From an uncultured Collinsella sp. (GTDB taxonomy: Bacteria > Actinomycetota > Coriobacteriia > Coriobacteriales > Coriobacteriaceae), in the NCBI GenBank assembly GCA_934643145.1, contig CAKUBM010000010.1, forward strand, positions 1 to 64,000: a DNA stretch of 64,000 nt, written 5' to 3'. The notes under the pieces are model-generated. The model had not been told where the DNA came from and did no database searches. It saw nothing but the letters and a program-made list of their open reading frames with translations. Within the stretch, counting starts at the first letter, position 1, and the number at the start of each line of letters is the position of its first letter. Positions 1-9,561 of this stretch are shown piece by piece. Position numbers and translations under genes: made by a program.

Positions 1-121
1 GGGGCCGCGGGGGCGTTCGGCTAACTGCGGGAACGGCCTATTTGCTCAATGTGTTCGGCTGAGATCGGAAATCAACCGTCTTTCCTTGCATATCGAAGCA
101 TCTTCACCACCGTTTATATAA

Positions 122-155
122 AAAAGAAGTACCGGTTGGGGCCGGTACTTCTTTT
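122..155 (-). terminator. Terminator downstream of metK
   Basis: A perfect 14-bp stem (122-135 pairs with 142-155) with a six-base loop has A-runs on one side and T-runs on the other. Read on the minus strand it is an intrinsic terminator about 40 bases past the metK stop. Bases 1-121 hold no gene that I can support. Confidence 0.85.
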
Positions 156-192
156 GGTTCGTTGTTATTTGGCTGTAGCTTTTTGGGTTAGC

Positions 193-1473
<1,281 letters not shown>

Positions 1474-1582
1474 GATTGTCCTTTCAAAAACGTGTCCCGG
1501 CGACCGTTACCATTCCGCCGGGCTCTCTATGCAAGGGCACATCATAGCGCGTAAATCAAACATTCACACCCTTTCCGCACCT

Positions 1583-1672
1583 ACTCATTGGGGACAGGCT
1601 TAAATGATCAGCCTTACCTAAGTGCCGACAGGTCGCCCAAAGACTGGTCATTTAAGCCTGTCCCCAATAAGT
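1583..1672. repeat. Long intergenic inverted repeat 1
   Basis: The arms at 1583-1611 and 1644-1672 are 29 bases each and complementary except at two positions. They are separated by 32 bases, in the divergent gap between metK and gltX. There is no T-run, so it is not an ordinary terminator. It resembles the inverted repeats at 3310, 6460 and 9102 in architecture but not in sequence. Confidence 0.85.
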
Positions 1673-1756
1673 GGGTCGGTGCCCTTTGTGCGGAGGTTGC
1701 TTTGTTGCTTTATACTGATGCGGTTAGACATCCATCCTGCAATCGAGGAGATTTCC

Positions 1757-3232
1757 ATGGCATCAGACGTTCGCGTCCGCTTTGCACCCTCACCGACGGG
1801 CAAGCTGCACATCGGCGGCGCCCGCACCGCTATCTATAACTGGGCTTTCGCCCGCGCAAACGGCGGCACGTTCATTCTGCGCATCGACGACACCGATCCC
1901 ACCCGTTCCACCGACGAGAACACGCAGATCATCCTGCGCGCCATGCGTTGGCTGGGCCTGGACTGGGACGAGGGTCCCGAGGTGGGCGGAGACTTTGGCC
2001 CCTACGCCCAGACCGAGCGCCTGGACCTGTACAAGCAGGCTGCCCAGAAGCTTTGGGACGAGGGCAAGGCCTATCCCTGCTTCTGCACCAAGGAGCAGCT
2101 CGACGCCGATCGCAAGGCCGCGCAGGAGCGCAAGGACCCCTTCCAGGGCTATCAGCGGCGCTGCCGCGATCTTGATCCCGAGGAGGCCCGCCGCCGCATC
2201 GAGGCCGGCGAGTCCTACGTTCTGCGCATCAAGGTGCCCGAGGACCGCGGCGACGTCGTCATCCACGATGCCGTCCACGGCGAGGTGACCTTCGACGCCA
2301 AGGAACTCGACGACTTCGTCATCTTCCGCTCCGACGGCACGCCCACGTACAACTTCGCGACCGTCGTCGACGACGCCATGATGAAGATCACCCATGTCAT
2401 CCGCGGCGACGACCACCTGTCCAACACCCCGCGTCAGGTCATGGTCTACGAGGCCCTCGGCGCGCCCGTGCCCACGTTCGCCCACATCTCCATGATCCTG
2501 GGCGCCGACGGCAAAAAGCTCTCCAAGCGCCACGGCGCCACCTCGGTGGAGGAGTACCGCGACGCCGGTTACCTGTCCGATGCCTTCGTCAACTACCTGG
2601 CACTGCTCGGCTGGTCGCTCGACGGCGAGACCACGATCATCCCGCGCGATGTCCTGGCCAGCAAGTTCTCGCTCGACCGCATCTCCAAGAACCCGGCGAC
2701 CTTCGACCCCAAGAAGCTTGACTGGGTCAATGCCGAGTACATCAACGGCATGTCCGATGCCCAGTTTGCCGACGAGATCATGGTCCCCGAGCTGCACGAG
2801 GCGGGTCTCATCGAGGGTAATGTCGAGTACGGCGAGGACTGGATTGACGCGCTTGCCGCCATCGTCAAGCCACGCACCAAGATGCCGGCCGACGCCGTGA
2901 CCGTCGCCGCCCCCATCTTTGCTACGGCCGAGACGCTCGAGTATGACGAGAAGTCCGTCAACAAGGGCCTGGCCAAGGAAGGCATGGGCGCCATTCTGGA
3001 TGCCGCCAAGGCCGCGCTCGAGGGCGCGGACGAGTGGACTGCCGCGAACATCGACGCCGCGCTTGAGCCGCTGCCCGAGCAGATGGACCTCAAGAAGCGC
3101 GTGGTGTTCCAGGCCGTGCGCGTCGCCGTCTGCGGCAACATGGTGAGCCCTCCGCTGGGCGAGACCATGGCGCTCGTCGGTCGTGACGACTGCCTGGCGC
3201 GCATTGACCGCGCCCGCACGATGGCGCTGTAG
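1757..3232 (+). CDS. gltX: Glutamyl-tRNA synthetase
   Basis: This class I aminoacyl-tRNA synthetase charges tRNA-Glu. The 491-residue protein opens with RFAPSPTGKLHIGGARTA, which carries the HIGH-type signature. The KMSKS-type loop reads KKLSKRHG about 250 residues later, and the C-terminal half has the helical anticodon-binding domain. The ATG at 1757 is chosen because a GAGGAG ribosome site sits seven bases upstream and homology begins at once; the open frame extends further upstream without family character. Only one GltX-type gene is seen, so whether it also charges tRNA-Gln cannot be judged here. A terminator follows at 3256. Confidence 0.97.
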   Translation: MASDVRVRFAPSPTGKLHIGGARTAIYNWAFARANGGTFILRIDDTDPTRSTDENTQIILRAMRWLGLDWDEGPEVGGDFGPYAQTERLDLYKQAAQKLWDEGKAYPCFCTKEQLDADRKAAQERKDPFQGYQRRCRDLDPEEARRRIEAGESYVLRIKVPEDRGDVVIHDAVHGEVTFDAKELDDFVIFRSDGTPTYNFATVVDDAMMKITHVIRGDDHLSNTPRQVMVYEALGAPVPTFAHISMILGADGKKLSKRHGATSVEEYRDAGYLSDAFVNYLALLGWSLDGETTIIPRDVLASKFSLDRISKNPATFDPKKLDWVNAEYINGMSDAQFADEIMVPELHEAGLIEGNVEYGEDWIDALAAIVKPRTKMPADAVTVAAPIFATAETLEYDEKSVNKGLAKEGMGAILDAAKAALEGADEWTAANIDAALEPLPEQMDLKKRVVFQAVRVAVCGNMVSPPLGETMALVGRDDCLARIDRARTMAL

Positions 3233-3255
3233 CAGCTGCGCAAACGCATGTATCC

Positions 3256-3282
3256 GAGCCCCGCTCCCCACGAGTGGGGCTC
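3256..3282 (+). terminator. Terminator downstream of gltX
   Basis: GAGCCCC at 3256-3262 pairs with GGGGCTC at 3276-3282 and is followed by TTGTTT. It lies 24 bases past the gltX stop. Confidence 0.75.
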
Positions 3283-3309
3283 TTGTTTCTGCCCCGATGA
3301 GTGGGTTGC

Positions 3310-3411
3310 TGGGACAAAATAATCAGTAGTGTTTGTCCCATGTTCGAGTGACGCAACAAGCTCGACACTCGTATCGGCCATGGGACAAACACTACTGATT
3401 ATTTTGTCCCA
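3310..3411. repeat. Long perfect inverted repeat 2 (33-36-33)
   Basis: The arms at 3310-3342 and 3379-3411 are perfect 33-base complements separated by 36 bases. Each arm is itself an inverted repeat (GGGACAAA...TTTGTCCC), and the spacer has a further short CGAGTG/CACTCG pairing, so the DNA could fold as a multi-branched cruciform. It sits between gltX and priA. Confidence 0.92.
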
Positions 3412-3443
3412 CCCCTTTCAGGTCCGTTCGTTAGAGGTGGCGT

Positions 3444-5897
3444 ATGGCTCAACAACTGTCACTTTTTGGTTCGCCCGAACCGGAGCAAGCTCCCGTGAAG
3501 CATGCCCACGCGGCCAAGCAGGCAAAGCCCGAGCCTGCACCCGAGCCCATCGCCGCCTACGCGAGCGTGGTTCTCGACATTCCCACCCGCGCGCTGTCCG
3601 AACCATTCGCCTACTGCATTCCCCAGTCCCTTGCCAACGAGGCGCAGATCGGATCCACGGTCCTGGTTCACTTTGGTAACCGTGCCGCCGCAGGCTACAT
3701 CGTCGACATTGCGCCCGAGCTGGGAGACCTGCAAGGTAACAACGCCCTCGACCCCGCGCACATTAAGCCCATTGAGGCTATTCTCAGCAAACCGCTCTTT
3801 ACCGCCGAGGCTGCCCGTATCGCACGTTGGATGAGCCGCGAGTATGTCGCGACGCTTTCCGAGTGCCTGCGCCTGTTCTTGCCCCCGGGCGGCAGCCCGC
3901 GTGTGGTCAAGGGCGACGACGGCGTGTGGATGGTTGAGCGCCCCGCCGTCAAGCCTATCCAAAACCGCTGGGTCATGCTCACGCCCGAGGGCTTCGACTA
4001 TACGCCGCCCAAGACCGCGGTCCGTCAGCGTCAGCTCATCGAGGCGCTGCAGTGCGGCCCGGTCACGACTCGCGACCTCAATCTTCTCTATAACAGCATG
4101 TCGGCGACCATCAAGGCGCTCGAAAAGCGTGGCGTCGTGGTGGTGGAGGAGCGCCGTGCGTGGCGTGGCTGCACCGAGCAGACCACGCTGTCCTCGGCAA
4201 GCGGCAAGGCGCCGGTCTCCCTTACCAACGGCCAGCAACAGGCGCTCGCGCAGATTGAGCGCGCCCGCCTTGACGCCTATGGCGACGTGGTCCTTGTCGA
4301 TGGCGTCACCGGATCCGGTAAAACCGAGGTCTACCTCTCCGCTATCGAGCGCGTGCTCGCGGCCGGCCGCTCGGCCTGCGTGCTTGTGCCCGAGATTTCG
4401 CTGACGGCCCAAACCGTCGGCCGCTTCCGCTCGCGCTTTGGCGAGACGGTCGCGGTCTTCCACTCGCGCCTTTCGGCCGGCGAACGCCTGGACCAGTGGG
4501 ATATGGTCGCCAGCGGTGCGGCCCGCGTGGTGGTCGGCGCCCGCTCGGCGCTCTTTTGCCCGCTCAGCGACTTGGGCCTCATCATCATCGACGAGGAGCA
4601 CGAGACTAGTTACAAGCAGGGCTCCAGTCCGCGCTACCACGCTCGCGAGGTGGCGGCCGAGATGGCGCGCCGCTACCGCTGCCCACTCGTGCTGGGCTCG
4701 GCCACGCCTTCTGCCGAAGCGCTCGACCGCTGCCGTCGCGGAACGTACGGCGGTGCCACGTGGACGCGCGTCGAGATGCCCGAACGCCCGGGGCACGCGG
4801 TCCTGCCCGCGGTTCGCATTGCCGACCTGCGCCGCGAGTTTTCGCACGGCAGCCGCTCAATGTTCTCTAAACCGCTGATGGAAGGCCTGGAGCGCGTTGT
4901 AGAGCGGCGCGAGAAGGCCGTGCTGCTGCATAACCGCCGCGGCTTTGCGCCGTTCCTGATGTGCCGCGAGTGCGGCTGCGTCCCCACCTGCAACCACTGC
5001 TCCACCGCCCTTACGTATCACGAGCGCACGCACACGCTGCAATGTCACACATGCGGATCCTCCTGGCGCGTGCAGCCGTATCCCGCGCCCACGAGTCGTT
5101 GCCCCAAATGTGGTAGTCGCTACCTTGCAAAAATGGGTCTGGGCACGCAGCAGATCGAGGACGCACTGCACCAGATGCTGCCCGAGGACGTCGCCATCAT
5201 CCGCATGGATGCCGATTCCACGCGCGGCAAGGATGCGCACAAAAAGCTGCTCGAGCAGTTCGATGCCGCCGATTGCGCGGTGCTGCTGGGCACCCAGATG
5301 ATTGCCAAGGGCCTCGACTTTCCCGAGGTCACGCTTGTGGGCGTGGTCAATGCAGACTTTGCGTTAAAGCTGCCCGATTTTAGAGCAGGGGAGCGCGCCT
5401 ACGATTTACTGGAGCAGGTCGCCGGCCGTGCCGGTCGCGGCGATCGTCCCGGTGAGGTGATCATCCAGACCTACCTGCCCGAGGATCCGGTCATTCGCGC
5501 CGTCGCCGAGCACGACCGTTCTATCTTTACCGACTACGACCTTGACCAGCGGCGCGACGCGCTGTATCCGCCCTTTGTGCGCCTGGTCAACATTTTGGTG
5601 TGGTCGGCGAACGCGGATGACGCGCAGGACTACATTGGGCGCATTGCAAAGCTTCTTAAGCGTCGCTGGCATGCCGCCGCGCCCGATTTTTTGCGGGCAG
5701 GGAGTGCCGTGCCGCAGGTGCTGGGCCCGGCTTCGTGTGTAATCGAGAGAGCCAAGGACCGTTACCGCTTCCATCTGCTTGTGAAGTCGCCCGTGGGGTA
5801 CCATGTCTCTGATGATATCGACGCCTGCCTCAAAGAGGTGGGCTCCGTGCGCGGCGTGAGCGTGAGCGTTGACGTCGACGCCTATGATTTGATGTAA
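3444..5897 (+). CDS. priA: Primosomal replication restart helicase PriA
   Basis: PriA is a 3'-5' superfamily 2 helicase that reloads the replisome at stalled forks. The 817-residue protein has a divergent N-terminal DNA-binding domain starting near residue 35, Walker A VTGSGKTEVYL around residue 290 and the DEEH box (IIIDEEHETSYKQ). A zinc-binding block follows with four CxxC pairs (CRECGCVPTCNHC, CHTCG, CPKCG). Motif VI is seen in QVAGRAGRGDRPG. It starts at the ATG after a TTAGAGGTGG ribosome site. The first 30 residues are an Ala/Pro/Lys-rich extension. The def gene follows 18 bases after its stop, so the two are probably cotranscribed. Confidence 0.97.
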   Translation: MAQQLSLFGSPEPEQAPVKHAHAAKQAKPEPAPEPIAAYASVVLDIPTRALSEPFAYCIPQSLANEAQIGSTVLVHFGNRAAAGYIVDIAPELGDLQGNNALDPAHIKPIEAILSKPLFTAEAARIARWMSREYVATLSECLRLFLPPGGSPRVVKGDDGVWMVERPAVKPIQNRWVMLTPEGFDYTPPKTAVRQRQLIEALQCGPVTTRDLNLLYNSMSATIKALEKRGVVVVEERRAWRGCTEQTTLSSASGKAPVSLTNGQQQALAQIERARLDAYGDVVLVDGVTGSGKTEVYLSAIERVLAAGRSACVLVPEISLTAQTVGRFRSRFGETVAVFHSRLSAGERLDQWDMVASGAARVVVGARSALFCPLSDLGLIIIDEEHETSYKQGSSPRYHAREVAAEMARRYRCPLVLGSATPSAEALDRCRRGTYGGATWTRVEMPERPGHAVLPAVRIADLRREFSHGSRSMFSKPLMEGLERVVERREKAVLLHNRRGFAPFLMCRECGCVPTCNHCSTALTYHERTHTLQCHTCGSSWRVQPYPAPTSRCPKCGSRYLAKMGLGTQQIEDALHQMLPEDVAIIRMDADSTRGKDAHKKLLEQFDAADCAVLLGTQMIAKGLDFPEVTLVGVVNADFALKLPDFRAGERAYDLLEQVAGRAGRGDRPGEVIIQTYLPEDPVIRAVAEHDRSIFTDYDLDQRRDALYPPFVRLVNILVWSANADDAQDYIGRIAKLLKRRWHAAAPDFLRAGSAVPQVLGPASCVIERAKDRYRFHLLVKSPVGYHVSDDIDACLKEVGSVRGVSVSVDVDAYDLM

Positions 5898-5915
5898 CAA
5901 CCTGAAAGGATGGCC

Positions 5916-6452
5916 ATGGAAGCCAACGGAATCGTACTGTCGCCCGACCCTCGTTTGCGCCAGGAGTGCGCCGTCATCGAGGAGATCACCCCGGCGATCG
6001 AGGCGCTTGCCGAGAAGATGAAGAAGATGATGTTCGAGAACGGCGGCTGCGGCCTGGCTGCTCCGCAGATCGGCGAGCTTATTCAGCTCGTCACCATCGA
6101 CTGCGACTACAGCGACAAGAACGACTACGACCCGTACGTGCTCATCAACCCTGTCATTGTTGAGCAGAGTGACCATTTGGTGCCGTTTAGCGAGGGCTGC
6201 CTGTCTATCCCCGGGATTAGCTGCGAGATTGAGCGTCCCGACCATGTCGTCGTCGAGGCGTATGATCTGGACGCCAACCTGATTCGTTATGAGGCCTCGG
6301 GCGATCTGTTCTGCGTGTGCCTGCAGCACGAGATCGACCACCTGCACGGCAACACCATGTTCGAGCGACTCAAGCCGATGCAGAGGATCAAGGCCGTCAA
6401 GGAGTACCAGGACGCCCTGGCCCGCGGCGCTCGACCGGGCGAGACGGAGTAG
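5916..6452 (+). CDS. def: Peptide deformylase
   Basis: This metalloprotease removes the formyl group from nascent protein N-termini. All three catalytic motifs are visible: GCGLAAPQIG, EGCLS (metal-binding Cys) and QHEIDHL (two metal-binding His and the catalytic Glu). The ATG at 5916 gives 178 residues. An ATG at 5910 in the same frame directly abuts the AAAGG ribosome site and leaves no spacing, so 5916 is preferred. It lies between priA and fmt, a common bacterial arrangement linking deformylation with formylation of initiator tRNA. Confidence 0.96.
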   Translation: MEANGIVLSPDPRLRQECAVIEEITPAIEALAEKMKKMMFENGGCGLAAPQIGELIQLVTIDCDYSDKNDYDPYVLINPVIVEQSDHLVPFSEGCLSIPGISCEIERPDHVVVEAYDLDANLIRYEASGDLFCVCLQHEIDHLHGNTMFERLKPMQRIKAVKEYQDALARGARPGETE

Positions 6453-6459
6453 GTTGTCC

Positions 6460-6561
6460 GTCCCCGGGGCGGGGCGCCTATATATCATCCCGTGCTCAAA
6501 CATTCTCGCTTTGCTGCGAAACTGCGCGCGGGATGATATATAGGCGCCCCGCCCCGGGGAC
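6460..6561. repeat. Long perfect inverted repeat 3 (33-36-33)
   Basis: The arms at 6460-6492 and 6529-6561 are perfect 33-base complements with a 36-base spacer. The geometry equals that of the repeat at 3310, but the sequence is unrelated and very GC-rich at its outer ends. It begins eight bases after the def stop. The rest of the def-fmt gap (6562-6777) is T-rich, and I see no convincing gene in it. Confidence 0.92.
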
Positions 6562-6777
6562 TACTTTTCCTTGGCTCGTCTTGCCCGGGTGCTGTCGGGC
6601 CTGGGATGGGCGTCTTCGCTGATAATTGCTTTGTTGGGAGGGCTGCTTTTGATGCAGTCCTTTCTTTGTTTTTGGGTATATTTGAATCTGTTGAATTGTT
6701 CTTGCGTCTTGGTTGGGACTTGGCCTGGCGCTGTTATTTGTAGCCGTCTCGGCTTTGGTTGAGAGGAGACGTTCTTT

Positions 6778-7698
6778 ATGCGTATTGTGTTTATGGGTAC
6801 GCCTGATTTTGCGGTGCCTTCGTTGACTTCGCTTGTTGCTGCTGGTAATGAGGTTGCGCTCGTTATTACTCGTCCCGATGCTGTTCGTGGGCGTGGTAAG
6901 AAGCTGGAGCCGTCTCCTGTTAAGGCTAAGGCGCTGGAGCTGGGGTTGCCGGTCATTGAGGCGAATCGTATGACGCCTGAGGTTGTTGAGGTGCTCCAGG
7001 CTGCCCAGGCTGATATTTTCTGTGTGGCTGCCTATGGCTGCATTTTGCCCGATGAGATGCTGCATATGGCACCGCTCGGCATTGTGAATGTTCATGCGTC
7101 CTTGCTGCCTCGTTGGCGTGGGGCTGCTCCTATTCAGCGTGCCATTCTTGCTGGTGATGAGGTTGCTGGCGTTTCCATTATGCGCATTGGGCATGGCGTG
7201 GATACCGGCGCTTATTGCGCCCAGGCGTCTACGTCGGTTGCAGGCAAGCATGCCGAGGCACTGACTACGGAGCTTGGCGAGCTGGGCGGCAAACTGCTTG
7301 CCGATACGCTTCCTTCTCTTGCCGATGGCACCGCCGTGTGGACTGAACAGGATGAGGCGCTCGTTACCCATGCTGCCAAGATATCTAAGAAGGAGATGCG
7401 CCTGGATCCGCACATGGCGGCGCTCGATTGCGTGCGTCATGTGCTGGCCTCGTCCGATACCGCGCCTGCTCGTTGCGTGATTGCCGGCAAGACCGTGCGT
7501 GTGCTCGATGCTGCGGCGGCTGATGTGTTGCTTGGCGAGGGTCAGGTTCTCGTTAAGGCCAAGCGTGTTTACCTTGGTCTTTCCGATGGCTCGGTTGAGT
7601 TGCTCGAGGTTAAGCCTGATGGCAAGCGCGCTATGACTGCTTCTGCTTGGGCTGCTGGCTTGCAGGGTGCCGATCTTTCGTGGGGTGTATTGTCATGA
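6778..7698 (+). CDS. fmt: Methionyl-tRNA formyltransferase
   Basis: This enzyme formylates Met-tRNA for translation initiation, using 10-formyltetrahydrofolate. The 306-residue protein begins MRIVFMGTPDFAVPSL and carries the catalytic segment NVHASLLPRWRGAAPIQRAI with the conserved His, Ser and Arg. A C-terminal OB-like domain follows. A GAGAGGAGA ribosome site lies just upstream. Its stop overlaps the rsmB start (ATGA), indicating translational coupling. Codon use is visibly T-richer (GTT, CTT, GCT) than in gltX or priA. Confidence 0.97.
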   Translation: MRIVFMGTPDFAVPSLTSLVAAGNEVALVITRPDAVRGRGKKLEPSPVKAKALELGLPVIEANRMTPEVVEVLQAAQADIFCVAAYGCILPDEMLHMAPLGIVNVHASLLPRWRGAAPIQRAILAGDEVAGVSIMRIGHGVDTGAYCAQASTSVAGKHAEALTTELGELGGKLLADTLPSLADGTAVWTEQDEALVTHAAKISKKEMRLDPHMAALDCVRHVLASSDTAPARCVIAGKTVRVLDAAAADVLLGEGQVLVKAKRVYLGLSDGSVELLEVKPDGKRAMTASAWAAGLQGADLSWGVLS

Positions 7699-9095
7699 GC
7701 AAGCTTTCTCCCGCGCGCAAGCTTGCGCTCGATGTGCTGATGGAGGCCGATCGCCGCGGCATGTATGCGCGCGACGTGCTGTCCTCTCGCGCATCGGCCA
7801 AGGCTATTGACCAGCGCGATTCCGCTTTTGCCGCCCGCTTGGCGCTGGGCGTGGCCGCTACGCAGGGTATTTTGGACGAGCTGCTCGATCAGTTTCTCGA
7901 TAAACCCAAAAAGGTTGCGCCGCGCGTTCGCATGGCGCTTCGTATCTCGGCCTTCGAGATGCTCTACCTGCATACGCCGGGCCGCGTTGCCGTGAGCCAG
8001 GGTGTTGAGCTGGTGCGCAGTGGTGCTAAGTCTGCTGCGGGCCTGGCAAACGCGGTGCTGCACAAGGTTGCGGACAACGTTGAGGACTTTGCCACGGCAT
8101 CCGACGTGGATGAGTCCGAGCGACGCTTGGTTCGTCTGTCGCGCCTTATGGGTCTTCCGCGCTGGCTATGCGCTCGCATTATGGCGTCGTTTGACACTCC
8201 AGAGGGTGCGCTCGGCTTCGCCGGCAATCTGGCGCCCGCGCCGCTCGCTTTGCACGAGAACGCCTTTGCAACCAAACCTGATCCGTACCTATCGCAGCTT
8301 GTGGCGCCTGTGTTCCCTGGCTGTCATGCTCCGGTCGATGCTCAGGTTACGGTTGCGTCGGGCGTATTTGAGCGTGCTGCTGCCGTGGCCTCGGACCTTA
8401 ACGCCCAGCTTATCGCCACAGCTGCCACGCGCCCTGGTAGCTGCCTTGAGATTGGTGCCGGTCGTGGCACCAAGACCTATGTGATGATGTGCCAGGCCAA
8501 GCGTACGGGCTATGAGCGTCAGCATACGGCGCTCGATCTGCATGATCGCAAGTGCGATCTGAATCTCGCTCGCCTGCATAAGGCTGGTATTCAGGGCGTT
8601 CGTACGGTTTCGGGTGATGCTTGCGAGCTTGATGAGGTGCTCACATCGTTTGATGCCATGCTTGGCGAGCCGGTTAAGTTCGACACGGTCTTTATCGATG
8701 CGCCGTGCTCTGGCACCGGCACCATGCGCCGTCATCCCGAGATCCCGTGGCGCCTTACCGAAAAGGATGTGACGGTTGAGCTGCCCAAGCTGCAGCTGAC
8801 GATGCTCAAAGAGGCTGCTGTGCGCGTGGCTGCCGGCGGCGAGCTCATCTATGCGACGTGCTCGGTCTTCGACGAGGAGAACATGCAGGTGGTGGACGCT
8901 TTCCTGAACTCTCCCGAGGGCACCGGTTTTAGCCTGGAGCCGCTCTCCGAGGCGCAGATTCTGCAACTCCCCGAGTTCGATCAGGCCAAGAAGCTCGTAT
9001 CCGTACGCCAGAACGATCGAGGCCTCTTCCAAAGCGTGCCGGTAAACGCCGACTCCTACGACGGCCACTTCTGCGCCAGACTGGTCCACAAGTAA
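7695..9095 (+). CDS. rsmB: 16S rRNA (cytosine-967-C5)-methyltransferase RsmB
   Basis: RsmB methylates C967 of 16S rRNA using SAM. The first ~140 residues form the NusB-like RNA-binding domain. The catalytic Rossmann domain shows the SAM loop EIGAGRGTKTYVM, motif IV DAPCSGTGTMRRHPE with its catalytic-site Cys, and motif VI YATCSVFDEEN with the nucleophilic Cys. The ATG at 7695 overlaps the fmt stop and gives 466 residues. It closes the priA-def-fmt-rsmB run and is followed by an inverted repeat instead of a classical terminator. Confidence 0.95.
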   Translation: MSKLSPARKLALDVLMEADRRGMYARDVLSSRASAKAIDQRDSAFAARLALGVAATQGILDELLDQFLDKPKKVAPRVRMALRISAFEMLYLHTPGRVAVSQGVELVRSGAKSAAGLANAVLHKVADNVEDFATASDVDESERRLVRLSRLMGLPRWLCARIMASFDTPEGALGFAGNLAPAPLALHENAFATKPDPYLSQLVAPVFPGCHAPVDAQVTVASGVFERAAAVASDLNAQLIATAATRPGSCLEIGAGRGTKTYVMMCQAKRTGYERQHTALDLHDRKCDLNLARLHKAGIQGVRTVSGDACELDEVLTSFDAMLGEPVKFDTVFIDAPCSGTGTMRRHPEIPWRLTEKDVTVELPKLQLTMLKEAAVRVAAGGELIYATCSVFDEENMQVVDAFLNSPEGTGFSLEPLSEAQILQLPEFDQAKKLVSVRQNDRGLFQSVPVNADSYDGHFCARLVHK

Positions 9096-9101
9096 TTACT
9101 A

Positions 9102-9168
9102 AGTTGCGGTGAAATAGGGATTGAATATCGGCTTCTAACCGCCAAACAGTCCTTATTTCACCGCAACT
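9102..9168. repeat. Long intergenic inverted repeat 4
   Basis: The arms at 9102-9123 and 9147-9168 are 22 bases with two mismatches and a 23-base spacer. It lies seven bases after the rsmB stop, between convergent rsmB and fmdB. There is no T-run. It is the fourth member of the group of unrelated-sequence, similar-shape palindromes. Confidence 0.8.
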
Positions 9169-9197
9169 CATAAGGAAACCTGGGTAGCTAAAGAAGC

Positions 9198-9227
9198 AGC
9201 CCCGCGATTGGTGTCGGTCGCGGGGCT
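9198..9227 (-). terminator. Terminator downstream of the FmdB-like gene
   Basis: AGCCCCGCG (9198-9206) pairs with CGCGGGGCT (9219-9227). It lies ten bases past the stop of the minus-strand zinc ribbon gene. Confidence 0.75.
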
Positions 9228-9236
9228 GATTGGTTT

Positions 9237-9473
9237 CTAGTGGCTGTGCGGGCAGTTGGCGCAGCAGCCGCTGGTGGCGCTGGTGCTGGAGCCGCCGCTT
9301 CGCTGGTCGGTGTTGTAGAAGCCGCTGCCCTCAAACTTGATGCCGCTGGCCGAGAACGTCTTGGCCGCCGGGGCACCGCAGCTCGGGCACACGACCTCGG
9401 GAGTCTCGGACATGGGATGCTCAACCTCAAACACGTTGCCGCAGCTCGAGCACTTGTAATCGTAGCGCGCCAT
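9237..9473 (-). CDS. FmdB-family zinc ribbon protein
   Basis: This is a small 78-residue protein. It begins MARYDYKCSSCGNVFEVEH and has a second CPSCG pair, giving the CxxC...CxxC zinc ribbon of the FmdB regulatory-protein family. A Gly/Ser-rich tail ends in a cluster of Cys and His (GCCANCPHSH), typical of actinobacterial members. The family's biochemical role is poorly defined; a regulatory or metal-binding role is usually suggested. It is monocistronic between the rsmB and glucanotransferase units. Confidence 0.9.
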   Translation of the reverse strand: MARYDYKCSSCGNVFEVEHPMSETPEVVCPSCGAPAAKTFSASGIKFEGSGFYNTDQRSGGSSTSATSGCCANCPHSH

Positions 9474-9495
9474 AATACTTCCTTTTCAGCACAAA

Positions 9496-9517
9496 GCGGG
9501 CAGATCGCTCTGCCCGC
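9496..9517 (-). terminator. Terminator downstream of the GH13-GH77 gene
   Basis: GCGGGCAGA (9496-9504) pairs with TCTGCCCGC (9509-9517) around a four-base loop. On the minus strand a short T-run follows, about 45 bases past the glucanotransferase stop. It also sits in the leader of the FmdB gene. Confidence 0.65.
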
Positions 9518-9561
9518 ATAAATTCAAACGTCTGTAACTGTACCCTATATCGGGGGTTTTA

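Noticed and set aside
1474..1582. SAM riboswitch upstream of metK
   Set aside because: The leader is short (about 110 bases) and I could not find the conserved core or a terminator-antiterminator pair.
6571..6762. A 63-codon hydrophobic frame between def and fmt
   Set aside because: It starts at TTG without a ribosome site and ends short of fmt; its hydrophobicity follows from the T-rich DNA. No family character.
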